Assembly (NCBI GenBank): GCA_011009095.1
Contig: VTPC01000803.1
Location: forward strand, 9,517-73,516
Direction of reading: 5' to 3'
Origin: Ignelater luminosus
Lineage: Eukaryota > Arthropoda > Insecta > Coleoptera > Elateridae
DNA: 64,000 nucleotides
The notes beneath the pieces were generated by a model. The model had not been told where the DNA came from. It did not search any database and saw only the letters and a program-made list of their open reading frames with translations. Each line of letters begins with the position of its first letter. Positions within the stretch are counted from its first letter, which is position 1. Of the stretch, positions 47,253 to 60,411 are shown one piece after another. Position numbers and translations under genes: made by a program.

Positions 47253-48923
47253 TGCCCATTTTACAAGTCCTCCCTTAAATGTCTACGAATAGACAACACG
47301 TCTTACAATTCAGAGCCAGCTTTTCTTTAAAAAGTTCAACCTTATTAATTCAACCACAGTTTGCTATGAATTTAAAAACTAACAAAAGTCAACTGTTTGG
47401 CATTTGTTTGGTTATATTTTCTGTTTAACCATTGTACAAACCTGTTCATTTTTTTTACTTTCTTTTCAATGGACTCAAGCATCGCTTCCGATAAAATCAG
47501 GAGGATTGGGAATCCGTAAAATAACAGACATTGCTTTTCCAGCTTTCCTTGCTTCTACTTTTGGTGTACATGCCCTTGTTAATCTTATTTGTCCTTCATT
47601 GGATGAGGGTACTGTACACCTTGAGGAGGAAGCTAAGGAGATTTGGAATGAACTAAATCCTTCGAACATTCCTACTCTTCCAACGTATCAACGAAACTGG
47701 GATATAATTAACATTCAACGAATCATTGTTAATACGTTCACTGTTGATAGTTTTACAGAAATCGCACGCTTAAAGGCTTTACAACTTCCGGAGTCTGGTG
47801 CCTGGTTGCAAGCGATCCCATCATCACATATTGGAACTTTGATGGTTAATAATTCCTTCCGTGTCTGCGTCGCGTTACGAATCGGTAGCCCAGTATGTCG
47901 CCCTTATAATTGTATATGTGGTGCTCAAGTGAGTGTTGATGGAAGCCATGGACTACACTGTGGTAAACGATCAGGTCGATTCTACCGTCATAATGAACTA
48001 AATGATATCTTAAAACGTTCACTCTCATCGATGGGAATGCCTTGTTTACTGGAACCCGGTGGACTGGTTCGAGACGATGGAAAGCGACCTGATGGTATGA
48101 CACTTGTTCCTTGGAGTAGAGGTCAACACTTGGTTTGGGATGCCACCTGTACAGATACTCTTGCTGACTCACATGTAGCACATTCCGCTGTTGAAAGCGG
48201 TTATGCAGCTGAAGCAGCAGCCAAGAGGAAACACTCAAAATATAAAGTGATTAAAGAAAGTAACTACTTTTTTGTGGGTTTCGCAGTGGAGACTTTTGGT
48301 CCTTGGAGTAAAGAAGCGCAAGACTTAGTTCATACGATTGGCACAAATTTGAATCAAATATCCGGCGATTCTAGATCAAAACGGTTTTTAACACAGAGAA
48401 TATCTTTGGCAATACAACGAGGAAATGCCGCTTGCGTTTTTGAAATCCTACCTTCTTCCACTTCCATGGAAGAAATATTTTATTTGACCTAAAAATTAAA
48501 CAAACATTCTAGTATTATATCTAGATTTTCCATATTAAAAGGGGTTTAGATATATTGGGAAGCAAGATTCAAGAACGATTAGTCTAACTATAAAATGAGT
48601 TGCAAGAACGATTAAGTAGATCTATGATAACTATACTTACTTCTATTTGTAAAATATTTTCTCATGTACATAATAAAAATATTCTTACATTCTTACTTAA
48701 GGTTTCATAATATTTATAATTATTCTTATTGTGTTTTATAAAAAAGCAAATCTTATTTCTAACCCGCATGAATTGAGGAATTTTGACATTGACATGCGTT
48801 ATAGAAAAATTATAGACATGATCCATTTTATTTTTAAAATCTGTAAGTACACAAAGATATCTCTGAATTGTAAAACGTGTTATCTATTCCCAAACATTTA
48901 GGGGAGGACCCGTAAAATGGGCA
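47253..48923. mobile_element. 1671-bp element with 63-bp terminal inverted repeats and GTA target duplication
   Basis: The left end 47253-47315 begins TGCCCATTTTAC and ends TTACAATTCAGAG. Its reverse complement is at 48861-48923, with about ten differences or small gaps. Both ends are flanked by GTA (47250-47252 and 48924-48926), a possible 3-bp target-site duplication. The nuclease-like ORF fills most of the interior. The superfamily is not recognised. Confidence 0.65.
47404..48492 (+). CDS. ORF: RT-tail, zinc knuckle and restriction-like nuclease (retroelement-type), inside a TIR element
   Basis: The uninterrupted frame has no ATG until 47842, so the true 5' end is missing, truncated or spliced. 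The N-terminal part (QASLPIKSGGLGIRK, then a hydrophobic helix) resembles the segment after the RT domain of some metazoan non-LTR elements. A C-x-C...H...C knuckle follows (CICGAQ, HGLHC, then GRFYRHNELNDIL). Next comes KRPDG, 13 residues, then WDATC, which resembles the PD...D core of PD-(D/E)XK restriction-like endonucleases such as those of R2-type elements. The end (FLTQRISLAIQRGNAA) is conserved in the many animal ORFs of this kind I recall. Its codon and base use look less AT-rich than the flanks. No RT catalytic region is present. The 63-bp inverted repeats around it are unexpected for a retroelement. Confidence 0.6.
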   Translation: MFGYIFCLTIVQTCSFFLLSFQWTQASLPIKSGGLGIRKITDIAFPAFLASTFGVHALVNLICPSLDEGTVHLEEEAKEIWNELNPSNIPTLPTYQRNWDIINIQRIIVNTFTVDSFTEIARLKALQLPESGAWLQAIPSSHIGTLMVNNSFRVCVALRIGSPVCRPYNCICGAQVSVDGSHGLHCGKRSGRFYRHNELNDILKRSLSSMGMPCLLEPGGLVRDDGKRPDGMTLVPWSRGQHLVWDATCTDTLADSHVAHSAVESGYAAEAAAKRKHSKYKVIKESNYFFVGFAVETFGPWSKEAQDLVHTIGTNLNQISGDSRSKRFLTQRISLAIQRGNAACVFEILPSSTSMEEIFYLT

Positions 48924-48968
48924 GTACAAGGTACATATGTGAGAATTGGAAAACGTTAACATTTATAA

Positions 48969-49148
48969 CATGCGATCATTAAAATTTAAGTTCCCAGGAG
49001 GCTATAAAAGCAAAAATCATGTTTTAGCTTTTGCCTGAAGATTATATGTCAAATTGACAGTTTGTAGTAGAAAACAAGGCAAAATCATCAGTTTATAGGT
49101 TACGCGTTTGCATGCATCCTGGGAACATAAATTTTAATGGTCGCATAT
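48969..49148. mobile_element. MITE with ATGCGAYCATTAAAATTT ends
   Basis: ATGCGATCATTAAAATTTAAGTTCCCAGGA pairs with TCCTGGGAACATAAATTTTAATGGTCGCAT. About 180 bp. A related copy lies in inturned intron 6. Confidence 0.75.
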
Positions 49149-49149
49149 T

Positions 49150-51463
49150 ACACTACACAATTCTCATATTGCTTTGATTTTTGGAGTAGATAAACTTTCA
49201 ACTTGTCTGCGGTAAATCTTACTACCTGAGGTTGTAAAACTCAAGCGTTATCCCATAATTGGTCAATGGTGTGTAAAAAGTCAGTTCCAAATACAGCTGT
49301 AGTGCACTACACTGCTTACTACATTATTCATCTGAATCACGGACTGATTGTGATTCACTTATGCTACTGTCAGCAAGTGGTTTTTTGTGTTTTTATACAG
49401 TTAAAACAATATTCATCGGCAGTGCTTTGGTGATTTTCAGTTTATAAATATAAAGATACACTAGAAAATACTGATTTTTGGATTAGCTGTTTCTTAACTC
49501 CTAGACAAATCCATTTTACTGAAGAGAATCTCGAAAGAAAATGGCCATTATTAATGTCAGTTTAATTTATAATTTGAGTCATGGTTAGTTGCACATCTAT
49601 GTACAGTTACTCATCATCTCTACCATCCTAAAGTCTGGTAACGAGGTATATTTCAACACATACTATTATTTTTGCACTCTGATTCATATTACATATCGCA
49701 CAAATTACTGTTTAGTTAATATCCAAACTCCAAATGTCAATCTTTTTATAGTAAAAGCGGTTTGCTGAAGCTAACAGTTAAGGTATCAACTAAGTAAATA
49801 AACTCAACAAATTTTCTTGAAATCTTTATTAATAATAAATACATAAATCTAGCACACCTACCTTACACATCCTTAAGCATCAATATATTTCATAATTCTC
49901 TTGAAATTTGTGGCATAAAACTACATAAAGAATATTAAACGAACTATTGTTATTAGAATTTGATATTACTTTTGGATGCTAATGGTTTAGGTACAATTGA
50001 CAGAGCAAGTTTTTATAAAGCTAAAAGCACTGAAAGCAAAAATAAAATACTCGTTCAAACACTTGCTCTTGACATAAACTAATAGATAATTAACAGACTA
50101 AACTGAAATTCTGGTAAAGAAAATATACAAATTCAGTTAAGACTGGTTATTAGTACCGTTCAATATTTATGTGAAGAAATACGCAAGTTTATGACTTTCA
50201 CATAAAAAAGAGAATCATTATGATAGCCATAACCTACAGTTAACAAGTATTAACAACGTTTAAAATATTACAACTGTATTTGTCAGTCAGGAAAAATGTA
50301 GATTACTAGAAATATGGTATTTCACCATATTGTGAATACTCTGTATTTCTATCACGGATTTTAAGATTAATAAGCGTATACTTGCTAAAGTTAAAACAAA
50401 TATGGCATAATCTCATCTTTGTAGCCACGCTTGCCCTACTTTAGAAGCTGTACATGTATAGCCCCTGTTCTTCTTGTAAGCTACTAAAAGGTACTAAAAA
50501 ACTTAGCAAAAACTAAAAGCGTACTCAATGTAGTTATCAATAAATGTGACATAAAACAACACTATCAGATACATAAAAAAAATTTTACTTTTGTACTTTC
50601 AAAATTTGACACCAAGTTTAAAAACTGAATATTCAACTCTTATCATTATTTTTCTACAATTCATCACTAGAATAGAACCTTCAGGTAGAAAGATTCACAC
50701 AAGTATTAAAATCTAGAATACAAAAATAGACTGTAAACGTACTTATCTAGAACGTAAACATAGATGTTTGGTTCGATATATTCAACCAGCTCTGTACCTT
50801 TTTATTTCTCTAATGAGACTACATAAGAATGGTAACATTTTTCAATATGAAAAGACTACAGTTTTAGTACTACCTGGTCAACCAACTGCTTTGTTTACAG
50901 ATACTGTAATACAGGAAAGATTTTGCATTTTTCAAAAAACAGAACATTTTATTAACGACATTGTTTTGAAAAATGATTTGATTTTAAACTAATTTAGGAA
51001 GTTTTATGTTGTGAATCTCATTCAAACACAAAATTACTAATTGCTTGCAGCTAATTTCTTATTTATAAGCAATGATCAAATACATTTAAAATTTAAAAGA
51101 ATCACGTACAATAAAAATAAATCATTGATTGCGTGTTAGTGTAAATTATACAAGAAATTCAACCAGCGAGTAAAAAGCAGTTGCTCGGCCATCTTGTAAC
51201 TTCAGAAATCAAAGAGCAGGTTGAATTTATAGAGAACTATAACCGTTTAATAAATTTGAAAGACAATAATTATAATAAATATTAATACCTTGTCGTAGAA
51301 ACATTAAAAAATGAATTTTTACAAGTTCTTTGTAGTTGGGTTGTAGGTGTGTTGTTAGCTTAAGAACAGTTCTTTTAAATTTGTGTAGTTAATTCTTGCT
51401 TATTGTACTGAACAATGAACTGTAAATAAAATCGAAGTAATAAAAAGGAAGTTTGTTATTTAT
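49150..51463. other. IAP 3' flank, no second gene seen
   Basis: Low-GC sequence probably including the long IAP 3' UTR. 50768-50992 is a 74-codon frame without recognisable motifs. Confidence 0.55.
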
Positions 51464-52642
51464 CTATGGTAGGAACACTCTAGTAACTGCTTTAAAAGGC
51501 TCACGGCAAACAACACAAGTGCTAAGAGCAGGCGCACAATCTATACAGGCTATCATATGTCGACAAGGAAAGAACAGAACTCCTCTTTCCTTTACATAGC
51601 ATATCTTACAAAGGTTCTTGCTAGATGTCTCATCTTCTTCTTCAGAAACAAGTTCTTTGGTTTCATTTTCCTTAGGTTTACTACTTGTAGATGATAATGC
51701 AGTATTTGATGTGGAAGATGCACTATTTAAATCTATTTCACGTTTCACTGGATCTATTTTTGTATTGTTCCCTGATGAAGTTTGTAGTTCAGCAGTTTCA
51801 TCTCTAGTAAGAACGGCCTCCTGTTCACTGCATATTTTTGATATGTATTCTGGTCCTTTTTGTAACCACACAAAATTACATTTTGAAAACCATCTGGCAT
51901 GTTGTTCCCAAGGAACATCATCATCTTCCCAGTCCTTTAACCCTCCACCACAATGGAAACAGATAGTTTGGTCTCCTTTTCCATTATAATAGAAACCTGC
52001 AGCAGCTAATTCAGCTGGTTTTTGTTTTATAGAACGTGGCCAACTTGCAAAAGTACTCAACCTTCGGTCGAGTGTTACAAACCTATTGAAACAGAATTTC
52101 AAAAATTAGTTTTACTAGAAATCAAGTTATAAAATTTAAACTTACTCAGTATAAACTGGTCCTCTATATGAAGGAAGACCTAATTTATGATAGTCAAGTT
52201 CTTTAGCTAATAAATCTGCTGCACCAGTTTCAGGCATAGAATTAGGCCTAATTTCAATTCCATATTTTCCACACGTATCCTGTCCTGCTGTTGATGATAT
52301 TGGCATGGCATCTATCTCTATGGGTATATTGTCACAGCTACGGCCACGAATAAATGGACAATTTTCAGACCACCTCTGATGATCCGCCATTGCTTCATCA
52401 CCCTGTTCCCACTGCCCAATTTCTATATTGCAAAATGCACAACGTACAATATCGTCTTTGTTCACGTAATAAAATCCTGCTTTGGCTAAACTTTTAGGTT
52501 CCATAAAGTTGCATGGCCAATTCTTATATGTTTTTAACCTATTGGCTTCTTTGTGCATTGGTGTAATACCATTATCAGGTTCTTCGTAGCGGGTGTGTTT
52601 GTCAAAAAATGAAGAGTTCCGATGTTCGACTACTGTTACCAT
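51464..52642 (-). CDS. Inhibitor of apoptosis, BIR-BIR-RING, 371 aa
   Basis: Coding exons are 52642-52146 and 52082-51464. The donor GA/GTAAGT and acceptor CAATAG/G join in phase 2. BIR1 (about 34-98) has zinc ligands Cys68, Cys71, His88, Cys95. BIR2 (about 172-237) has Cys207, Cys210, His227, Cys234. Both fit C-x2-C-x16-H-x6-C. A Ser/Thr/Glu-rich linker leads to a C-terminal C3HC4 RING from Cys324, ending in the hydrophobic VFLP typical of IAP RING tails. The order matches DIAP1-type IAPs, which bind caspases and IAP antagonists and ubiquitinate them. A CTTGTTTCAG acceptor ends at 52682, 39 nt upstream of the ATG, so at least one 5' non-coding exon lies further right. The upstream in-frame ATG was rejected because it sits in the presumed intron. 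Confidence 0.94.
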
Positions 52643-52681
52643 TTTATTGTGAACTACAATAAGTGATGTTATGCAGAAGTT
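52643..52681 (-). other. 5' UTR part of the IAP coding exon with upstream splice acceptor
   Basis: The minus strand reads CTTGTTTCAG then AACTTCTGC, ending at 52682/52681. The polypyrimidine run and AG fit a 3' splice site. It explains why the open frame extends past the start codon and implies a remote 5' exon. This is an inference from the motif only. Confidence 0.55.
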
Positions 52682-54419
52682 CTGAAACAAGGAGATATGC
52701 AATATAGTATAGAGGAAGTTCCTGAAGTAAAAAAGAAGAACATGTTACAACATTTCAAGATTTAAAAATTATGAGTATCATAATATAGTAATAAAAAACC
52801 AAATTGCATTTACTGATTTCGAGGTTAAAAGAAAGAAAAGCTTGTTTATCTACTCTGAAAAAGGGAACTTTGCTTTCACTTGACGTATTTTGAATATGTT
52901 TCAAAGATCACATAATACTGCTTTAGTACCATATAATAAGAGTAAAAGATACCCTGAAATTTTAAAAGATTGTCTTAGAGTAATCCTTAAATTATGGTTT
53001 CCAACATTAAACTTTTAAATGCCATACTCATTTTGCTATTGAATATTCCCATTCACCATTTTCATTTTTTATATATGAAAATAAGATTTTAATATGAAAA
53101 TTTTTTGTTTCTCTGTTAACATTTTTAAATTCACCAAGTTTTGTAAATTATTATAATTATGATTAATTTTACTGTAATCGCGGTATATTGTATATATACT
53201 TAAGTTAGGTACTCAATTACATATTCTAGAGATATGGAAAGGTTAACTGTTTGAATTAAATTGGGAAATATTGATTTAAAAAAAAATGAATAACAAGCTG
53301 GCTCATAATACACACAGTCATTCTTTCATTAACTCTAGATAGTACACATTCTGAAAAATCATTACAAGTAACAAAATTGTAATGTATGGCATAGTCAACC
53401 AATCACAGGACTACGTAGGGCAATATAACAATAGATAACATAAAGAATAACTTTTAAGCTACAAATTAATTTTTAAACTCATTCAATTATCAAATTAAAA
53501 TCTCTCAATAGGTATTATAAATAAATATTCTCAAAAATAAATTTGTAACGCAAATTTTCTAATTTACTCTGCGCTGTAATTTCATCAAGTATCGCTGAAC
53601 CGATTATTATTAAAAGTTATTCTAGTAGAAATATCTAGTTAGCGAAGCAAGAAAATAAGTTTCAATTCACGTCTAATTATTTTACAGAACAAATCCAAAC
53701 TAAAACTTTTCACCACGCCTACATCTACTACCAGTTTTTCAATCAATTTTCCTCGATGAAAAATCTAATGTTAAGATATTAAGGATTCCGCCAACTTAAA
53801 GAAAAATAATTAACATTTCTCTGAGGAGATTAGTACATTCCTCTCAAGGCTTTCTTTTCAACGTCTTCAACTTTCTGCTTTCGGATACATCAAAGCTAAA
53901 CGCTTGAAATATTCTCACGTATAATGAGAAAAAGAGACGGCAACAATGCTTAGATTCAGAATCATTCACTATTTCCAGCATTCCATTCTGTACACTTCCC
54001 TCGAACCCCGTAAGTGTCCAAGATCCAGCCCTACCACATTCCTTCGAGAACATATCAATGACCGAGCGCCGGAAACAAAAAAAAAATAATACAGGATAGG
54101 CTTGCATTCCAAACCCTACCCTCCAGCCTCAATATGTAATAGGAAAAACTCAAATTACAAAATAACAACTTAAATTTTCCTATTCCACACAACAAACAAA
54201 ACCATATCCAAAAATAGAAATCGTCAGTGTTGACGAAGCAGGAAAGATAGCTTTCACGACATATGGTTAGCAAGACCAATAATTTTGCTCATATTATCGG
54301 TGTGGAAACAAAAATCTAGTAATAATTATAAAACTATATGGACTACTGACCTTACAGGATATGGTAACTAATTTATTTCTATGCACAAATCACCATTTTC
54401 GAATGAAAATTTTAAAATA

Positions 54420-54600
54420 CAGGCCCCGTGTAGCGTACCGTGAGAAAGCTCAGACTACACGGACAGCAGCGCCAACCTTGTTGCCACATCGACGGGACGG
54501 GCGCAACCGCATTTCAACGAAGACCTGACCTCAGGCTGGAATTTAATCTTTTTCTTTTATCGTCTGTTCTCGTTGGATCCCGACACCCCCTTTGAGATTA
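54420..54600. promoter_or_regulatory. CpG-rich patch, alternative IAP promoter candidate
   Basis: CGTGTAGCGTACCG, CACATCGACGGGACGGGCG and nearby CpGs stand out in an AT-rich tract 1.8 kb upstream of the IAP coding exon. No TATA or initiator is convincing. It could also be a repeat fragment. Confidence 0.2.
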
Positions 54601-55650
54601 CATTACTTTCATAAAAAACCCTTCTTTCAATGAATTTCCGGTGGTTCTACCTACTCGTTACCACTACCTCCCAAGATTCATATTAAGTTATCATTATCAT
54701 CATGAATGATTTCTTTATCAATTCGATTACTACAAGAAAAACAATAGTTTACGTTTTTTATTTCTTGGAAAGTTTCTTTCAAATTTTGATAATTTATCTT
54801 ACAGTATGAATCATCCAATGATAAAGTAAGAAATTACTTTCCGGAACAGCTGGTTTTTATTTTCGTTTCCACGGTAAGAATGAATGAACACCACTTTTAC
54901 AAGAAATGCGAAAAAGTGCTTTAAAATTCTTCGTGAATGAAAATTACCTTTTAAAAATCTAAATATTGCGTCATAGATAACGATTATCACGTGATTCCTG
55001 TGTGAGAATTTACATTTTACAACATCGCACAACAAAAATCAATAGATAGAGGGTCGAGGGTAGTTTCTGAACTGCGCGAAATTCCTTATTATGTTAGCAA
55101 TTTTCACTTCATTTAATCAGCTTTAGCAATTGCATAATAATAGGTATCTTACACGTATGCAAGAGTTGCTGCCATATTATTAGAAATTTTGATTTCTACG
55201 CTAAACACCAAACATTTGCCATATATCAATCCTACCTAAATTAAAAAACGTAAACGAATGTTATAATTACTAATATTCTAATATGTAGATTTATAATTAA
55301 AATACAAATACATCCAGATTCTTTATCTTTAGATGAGCGCGAGTCGCTGATGGATGTAAAATCTTGCACATAAAAATAGGTAAACAAAAGTATTTGCAAA
55401 TAATAGAAATAAATCAGCATACACATTTCAAACCAAGGAGACATGTGGCCTTCGAATCTCGTAAAATACATCTTTTGGAAAATCTACGATTACAACTTAA
55501 TTTGCTCTTAGAATTTAATATTTTGTGAATATTTTGAAATAGTAACTAAAATTCATTTCGGGAAATGTTTATAAATTATAATTGATTACTGATAGGTAAG
55601 TCCAAATAAAACGTCCTCGCCAGCTTGGATGTGAAGTTTAGGACTTAGAG

Positions 55651-55752
55651 TCAGTGGCGTAACACAATCATCTGCTCCGGATTATAATGTCCTATAGCCT
55701 GCGCACCTGAAAACAATTTCCATAGACATTCTCATGAATAATTACGCCACTG
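55651..55752. mobile_element. hAT-type MITE with CAGTGGCGTAA ends
   Basis: CAGTGGCGTAA and TTACGCCACTG are 102 bp apart end to end. A third TACGCCACTG lies at 56088-56097, so the true right end is uncertain. No clear 8-bp duplication. Confidence 0.6.
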
Positions 55753-57213
55753 AACAAAGTGCTAACAAAACTGCCCTTGTTTCTGTTAAAAACTACTTCC
55801 GTGTCAAGGTTAAATAGTGAAATAACCATGGCTAACTGCAATTATTATAATTTTGTTCTTTCCTTGAAAGAGAAATACTACAAAGAATATTAGGTACTTA
55901 CTTAGATATTTTTGTAGGTACAAAATAAATTTTATAAAAACTTTCTATAATTTAAATCATTAAAAAGTGGGTTTTTACTTTTTAAAACAACAAGGAAGCG
56001 TATTTTTTTAGATTATTTAGATTAACAATTCTATAGAGGAGGACCACGTTTAGTTGGTTATATTAGTGGTTTTGCCTTATCCTTAGATACGCCACTGGTT
56101 ATAAGAAATGGTATACTGCAAATAGGTAGGTCAGAATCCAAGAACAGATAGGACCAGTAATACTAATTATGTAATAAACTAATAACAATACATCAATAAC
56201 TGTACAAACACTAATTATTTAAAAACTGACCCCCTAACCTCAATAAAGGACAGTGATGCTTCAAGATCATGTGAGATGAGCAGATGACCAAATGAGATAC
56301 GTAAACAAATAAATTTTCGCAGAATTATTTTTATGTCGTGTAATGCATAATTACTTTTCTGACGTAGACTAAATTGCCGGAACAATATTATTGTGCAATT
56401 TTGAATACTAATTAGTGATACTACCCAGTACCCATGTAACAAGAAATACTTAGCACAAAAATTTTTTATTTTTTTTTCAATTATTTTCATATAAAACATT
56501 CTAGGAATTGAAGGTTTAAACCAAAAGACGCCACTTTTAATTAAACGTTGTAATAGAAGATATTTAGAATTAATTTAAAATTTTTAATTATTTGTCGATT
56601 TGTTCATCATAAAAGTTACATAAGTTTTCTGGAATTGTGTGGATACCCACGTACACATTTCTTTTGATTGTTTACTAACAAAACAAAACGGTATCTAGAA
56701 CGATCTAAAAATATAAAACGGTATAATTATGTATGTAGTACCAAAACAAGTGGTACTATCTTGCTAGTACCGCATCAACAATATAAACTTGTATTATTGA
56801 AACTTTTGATTTTGAAATTTAATTTTTAATTAACCGTGACAAACCATGTGAAAACAAATTAATATTTTACACTGCAAATAAGGTGGTACTTACAATATAG
56901 CGATCATTTCAAATCCATTATTATTAATAAAACCATACATTAACACCAGCTTCGTTAAAAAAACCAACCAAAAAAAGTTAATCAGTTTCAACCGCACAGA
57001 ACCCGCATGAAACAGCGACTGTCTGCATTCCGCATTAAGACTCACTGGGGGCACAGCCTTGGCATGCTTCCTCTTTACATGAATCGGCCCGGCGCCCCCC
57101 TTGACACGTCATGCGTGTTTCGAATAATTCCAAACCAACAAATACCCACGCGAATGCAAGTTCGAATGTACTTATATGTAAGCTTTTAGTATCTGATAAA
57201 AAGAAAACTTACC

Positions 57214-57330
57214 ATACACAATTCAATAAGCAACAGTCGAAAATCTTATCTTTTTTTCCAATTCGACAAACTTAATTAACAGTTAACAGAATTCGCAACG
57301 TTTCCAGAACGTTCCGCGCACACTTTGGTT
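57214..57330 (-). promoter_or_regulatory. Candidate distal 5' exon/promoter of the IAP gene with heat-shock-element-like site
   Basis: A minus-strand donor GTATG/GTAAGTTTTC at about 57213 could end a non-coding exon that splices to 52681. At 57301-57315 the sequence tTTCcaGAAcgTTCc is a perfect three-unit heat-shock element. The neighbourhood (57000-57110) is GC-richer than average. The link to the IAP is positional guesswork. Confidence 0.2.
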
Positions 57331-60249
57331 TATACTCGACTATGGTTAAATTTAAATTTTAATTATTCAGTGTGTTCGGTCTTCCATGGTACCGGCTGCT
57401 TTATTTTGCTTTAAAAGAAAGAATCAGAACAATAGAACAATGAGCTGTTTATAAAGTCGTCTGGTAACAAACAGCTTTAAAGCGTCCAAACGTTATTGTT
57501 TAATTTTTTTGTACTTTGAGACTTGTACCGTAAAGACTATGTGCATGAGCGCATGTATTTTCATTTGTACTGTACATACACAATGTTAAGTATAAATATA
57601 ATTATCGAGAATTTATCATTGTTGTAAAACAGTAAATTAAAATAAAAAATTAAAAAACATACCGTATTATGCGCTAATTTCCTGATTAAAGTGCATTGAC
57701 GCTTCAGTCGTGGTAGTAGGCACGTTAAACATGAACGTTAAATTCAATTTTAAGTATTCCAGCTGTAGATAATGCTAAGCAAATAAACAAAATATAATTT
57801 ATCCAGAACGAAATCGATAGATCAGTGGTTCTCAAATAAAGACCTTTAAATTATTAATAAAATTTAGTCAAAAATCGACAGAATGCATTGGTGATACCAA
57901 TTATCAACTAATATTTATATATGTTTAACTGTTAATTTTTCCACTTATTTGGTTTGTAACTCTCGCCTTTATGGTAGGTATAACTATCTAAATTTAGATA
58001 CTACAATTTGCTCTATGATACTATAAGCTTTGGTAATAAGGTAGTTTTTTCTAATAACATAACTTGAATTATTTACTGAAAACAATGTCTCCTTTGTCAT
58101 GTTTTTTAATGAACAGTACAATGGTACACTAATAAGCAAGTTACATTAGATGCATCCAGGCTTTCAGTTAAACTTGGTGATCAAAATTCAAAACTAAACT
58201 AATATTTCTGTTCATAGAATTATTACTCTATTAGCAACTTATAAAATGTATTTATGGTAATCGATTCAATACCAAACAGCTTTCTTGTGTAAAAATTACC
58301 TAAATCAATATATTTAGATTTCAACCTCGAAATTGAATTAGTAGCAACTGTTGATGTTGCAACTTGAATCAATGGCCTTGTTTTACTTATGCCATTTTTA
58401 AAGATCTCTTTCTGACTTTGATTAAGCCAAGTTCCATTACACTATTGAGATACTTTGTGTATCTTATAGTACAATACAACATAGGTAAGGGTTCTATCGT
58501 CATGAAGTTTCAACTTCGTTTGAAAAACGTTTTAACGTCTGACGTAACTATTGCAAAGAAAAATTATATTACATAAAAAAGTTCTTTTTCTATAATTTTA
58601 AATTTGCCCATACAGTAGGTTTCCACAAACCACTTGTTACGGTACTCTGTTATTAAAATGCTACCTTACATTAGGTAATCACCACAAATATGTCTAGAAC
58701 TTTTTCAAATACCTTCTTTTCTACGAATTCTAAAATCCATTTAAAAATTTCTGATGTGTTATTCATTGGGTGTGCTTACCTGTTTCTTTCCTATTATCTA
58801 TCGCATTTGATCACGATTAACTGTTGCATAACTGGAAAATTTCAAATTTCTAAGTATTAATAGGTATAAACTCCATTTTACTCTTTTTCTTCTTTAGTAA
58901 TTATTTATTAAAAATCTATACATAAATTTCATTTTGCTTTTCAAATGATCTTTCTTCATTCTAATTTGAACACTTCAAGAATAATAAAGATATTTCTGTA
59001 CTCCTCTGTAACGTAAAGATGCAAACCAAGAAACCAGGTTTCTTTGGGTTATTTAGACTTGAAACATTTTATTTGTCCTTATCTTACTTAAATCATCGAC
59101 CGGGGAATGAAGACCGTAAAGACCAAAATCAATGAATAGTTTATAACCGGTTTCTTCAGATCAGAAATTGTTTGATAACTGAAGGACAATTCTTTCATTA
59201 TTTTTAATGAATCTAACTAGAAGGATCAAAAATAATTTAAAGCTGAATTAGGATCCAGATAAATATTTAAACTGGCCGCATTCAATGAGAAGTTTGCTAC
59301 TTGAATCATATGCTTTCAAGTCTAATTTTTAGAAAGATATTCCACGTTCAAAGATTTAAAGAGTTACTATACATTCAGAACAATAAAGAGAGCATCATTG
59401 CTAAGAAAAATAATATCTAAAAGTCTTTTTAAATGATTAGAACTGAAGATGGTCCCGATGGTAACACAAACTTTTTAGGAAATAGAACTTCTCTAAAAGC
59501 TTTCAGTAAATTGTTCCAGCATGATTTGAAAACTCCCTACTGGAATAAAAAAAAATCTACTTACGTCAGTCGTTCTTTCGATAAGCAGAAGATTGAAAAC
59601 TATTTAGAGTGTAGAAGGACACATTTGAGAAAAATAGATCTGGTAAAATGTTTATCTTGTAGCAAGGCAACATTCTTACCTCTAGACCACCTAGACCTGG
59701 TAAAAGCCTGATTCAAAAACAAGAAAATTTATCTTGAGACCCTGATTTTCCTTTTCTGTTCTAGACCTTAGATAAAATCTATTATTGGGTATTATGGAAA
59801 GAGAAACCCCTTTCACAAAATGCAAAATTATTGATATAATTATGTATTTTGTTGCCGGAACAGTATTAACATAAGGGACGTCGTACAAAAAGGAAAATAA
59901 TACGCTAGATGTGCTGCCATAAAGTATACAGAGATTCAGAATTTAAAAAATATTTCTCCGCATTAAAAGCTTCTTCTCAAGCGGTCTCATCGTATGCTTA
60001 AGTGCTTGTATAATGTTAACTAAACCATTTAGAACAACGATTCTGTTTCTTGATGAAATAATTTCCTTATTCTAACTGAGACCCATTCAACAGGGTCCAA
60101 AACTATTAACATATGTATACAGTGTTACATTTAAAACAAAACGGAGAGGTGCAATTTATGCATGTTAACAATTAATTTGATCTATGACCACCATTAGTAA
60201 TGTTGAAGCTTGGGATGGGAAGTTTTTGATTATCCTATATAGACAAAGA

Positions 60250-60411
60250 CCGGGTTGCACAAAGCTTTGTTAAATGCTTGATCGATCGATCAACCACTTG
60301 GTCAATTGATTAATCAATCAGAAGTAGTAAAATGTTCGGACTTATCCAATCAGATCGGTTAATCAACTGATCAACTTGATCAATGATCAAATTATTTTTG
60401 TGCAACCGAGC
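60250..60411. mobile_element. MITE with CGGGTTGCACAAA ends
   Basis: CCGGGTTGCACAAAG is matched by TTTGTGCAACCGAG at the right. The interior is full of GATCGATC/TTGATCAA palindromes. Confidence 0.7.

Noticed and set aside
57007..57189. 60-codon ORF in a GC-richer patch
   Set aside because: Short, no motif, and better explained by local composition.
59433..59711. 92-codon Lys-rich ORF
   Set aside because: No recognisable motif, no splice or promoter context; length is expected by chance in 64 kb.
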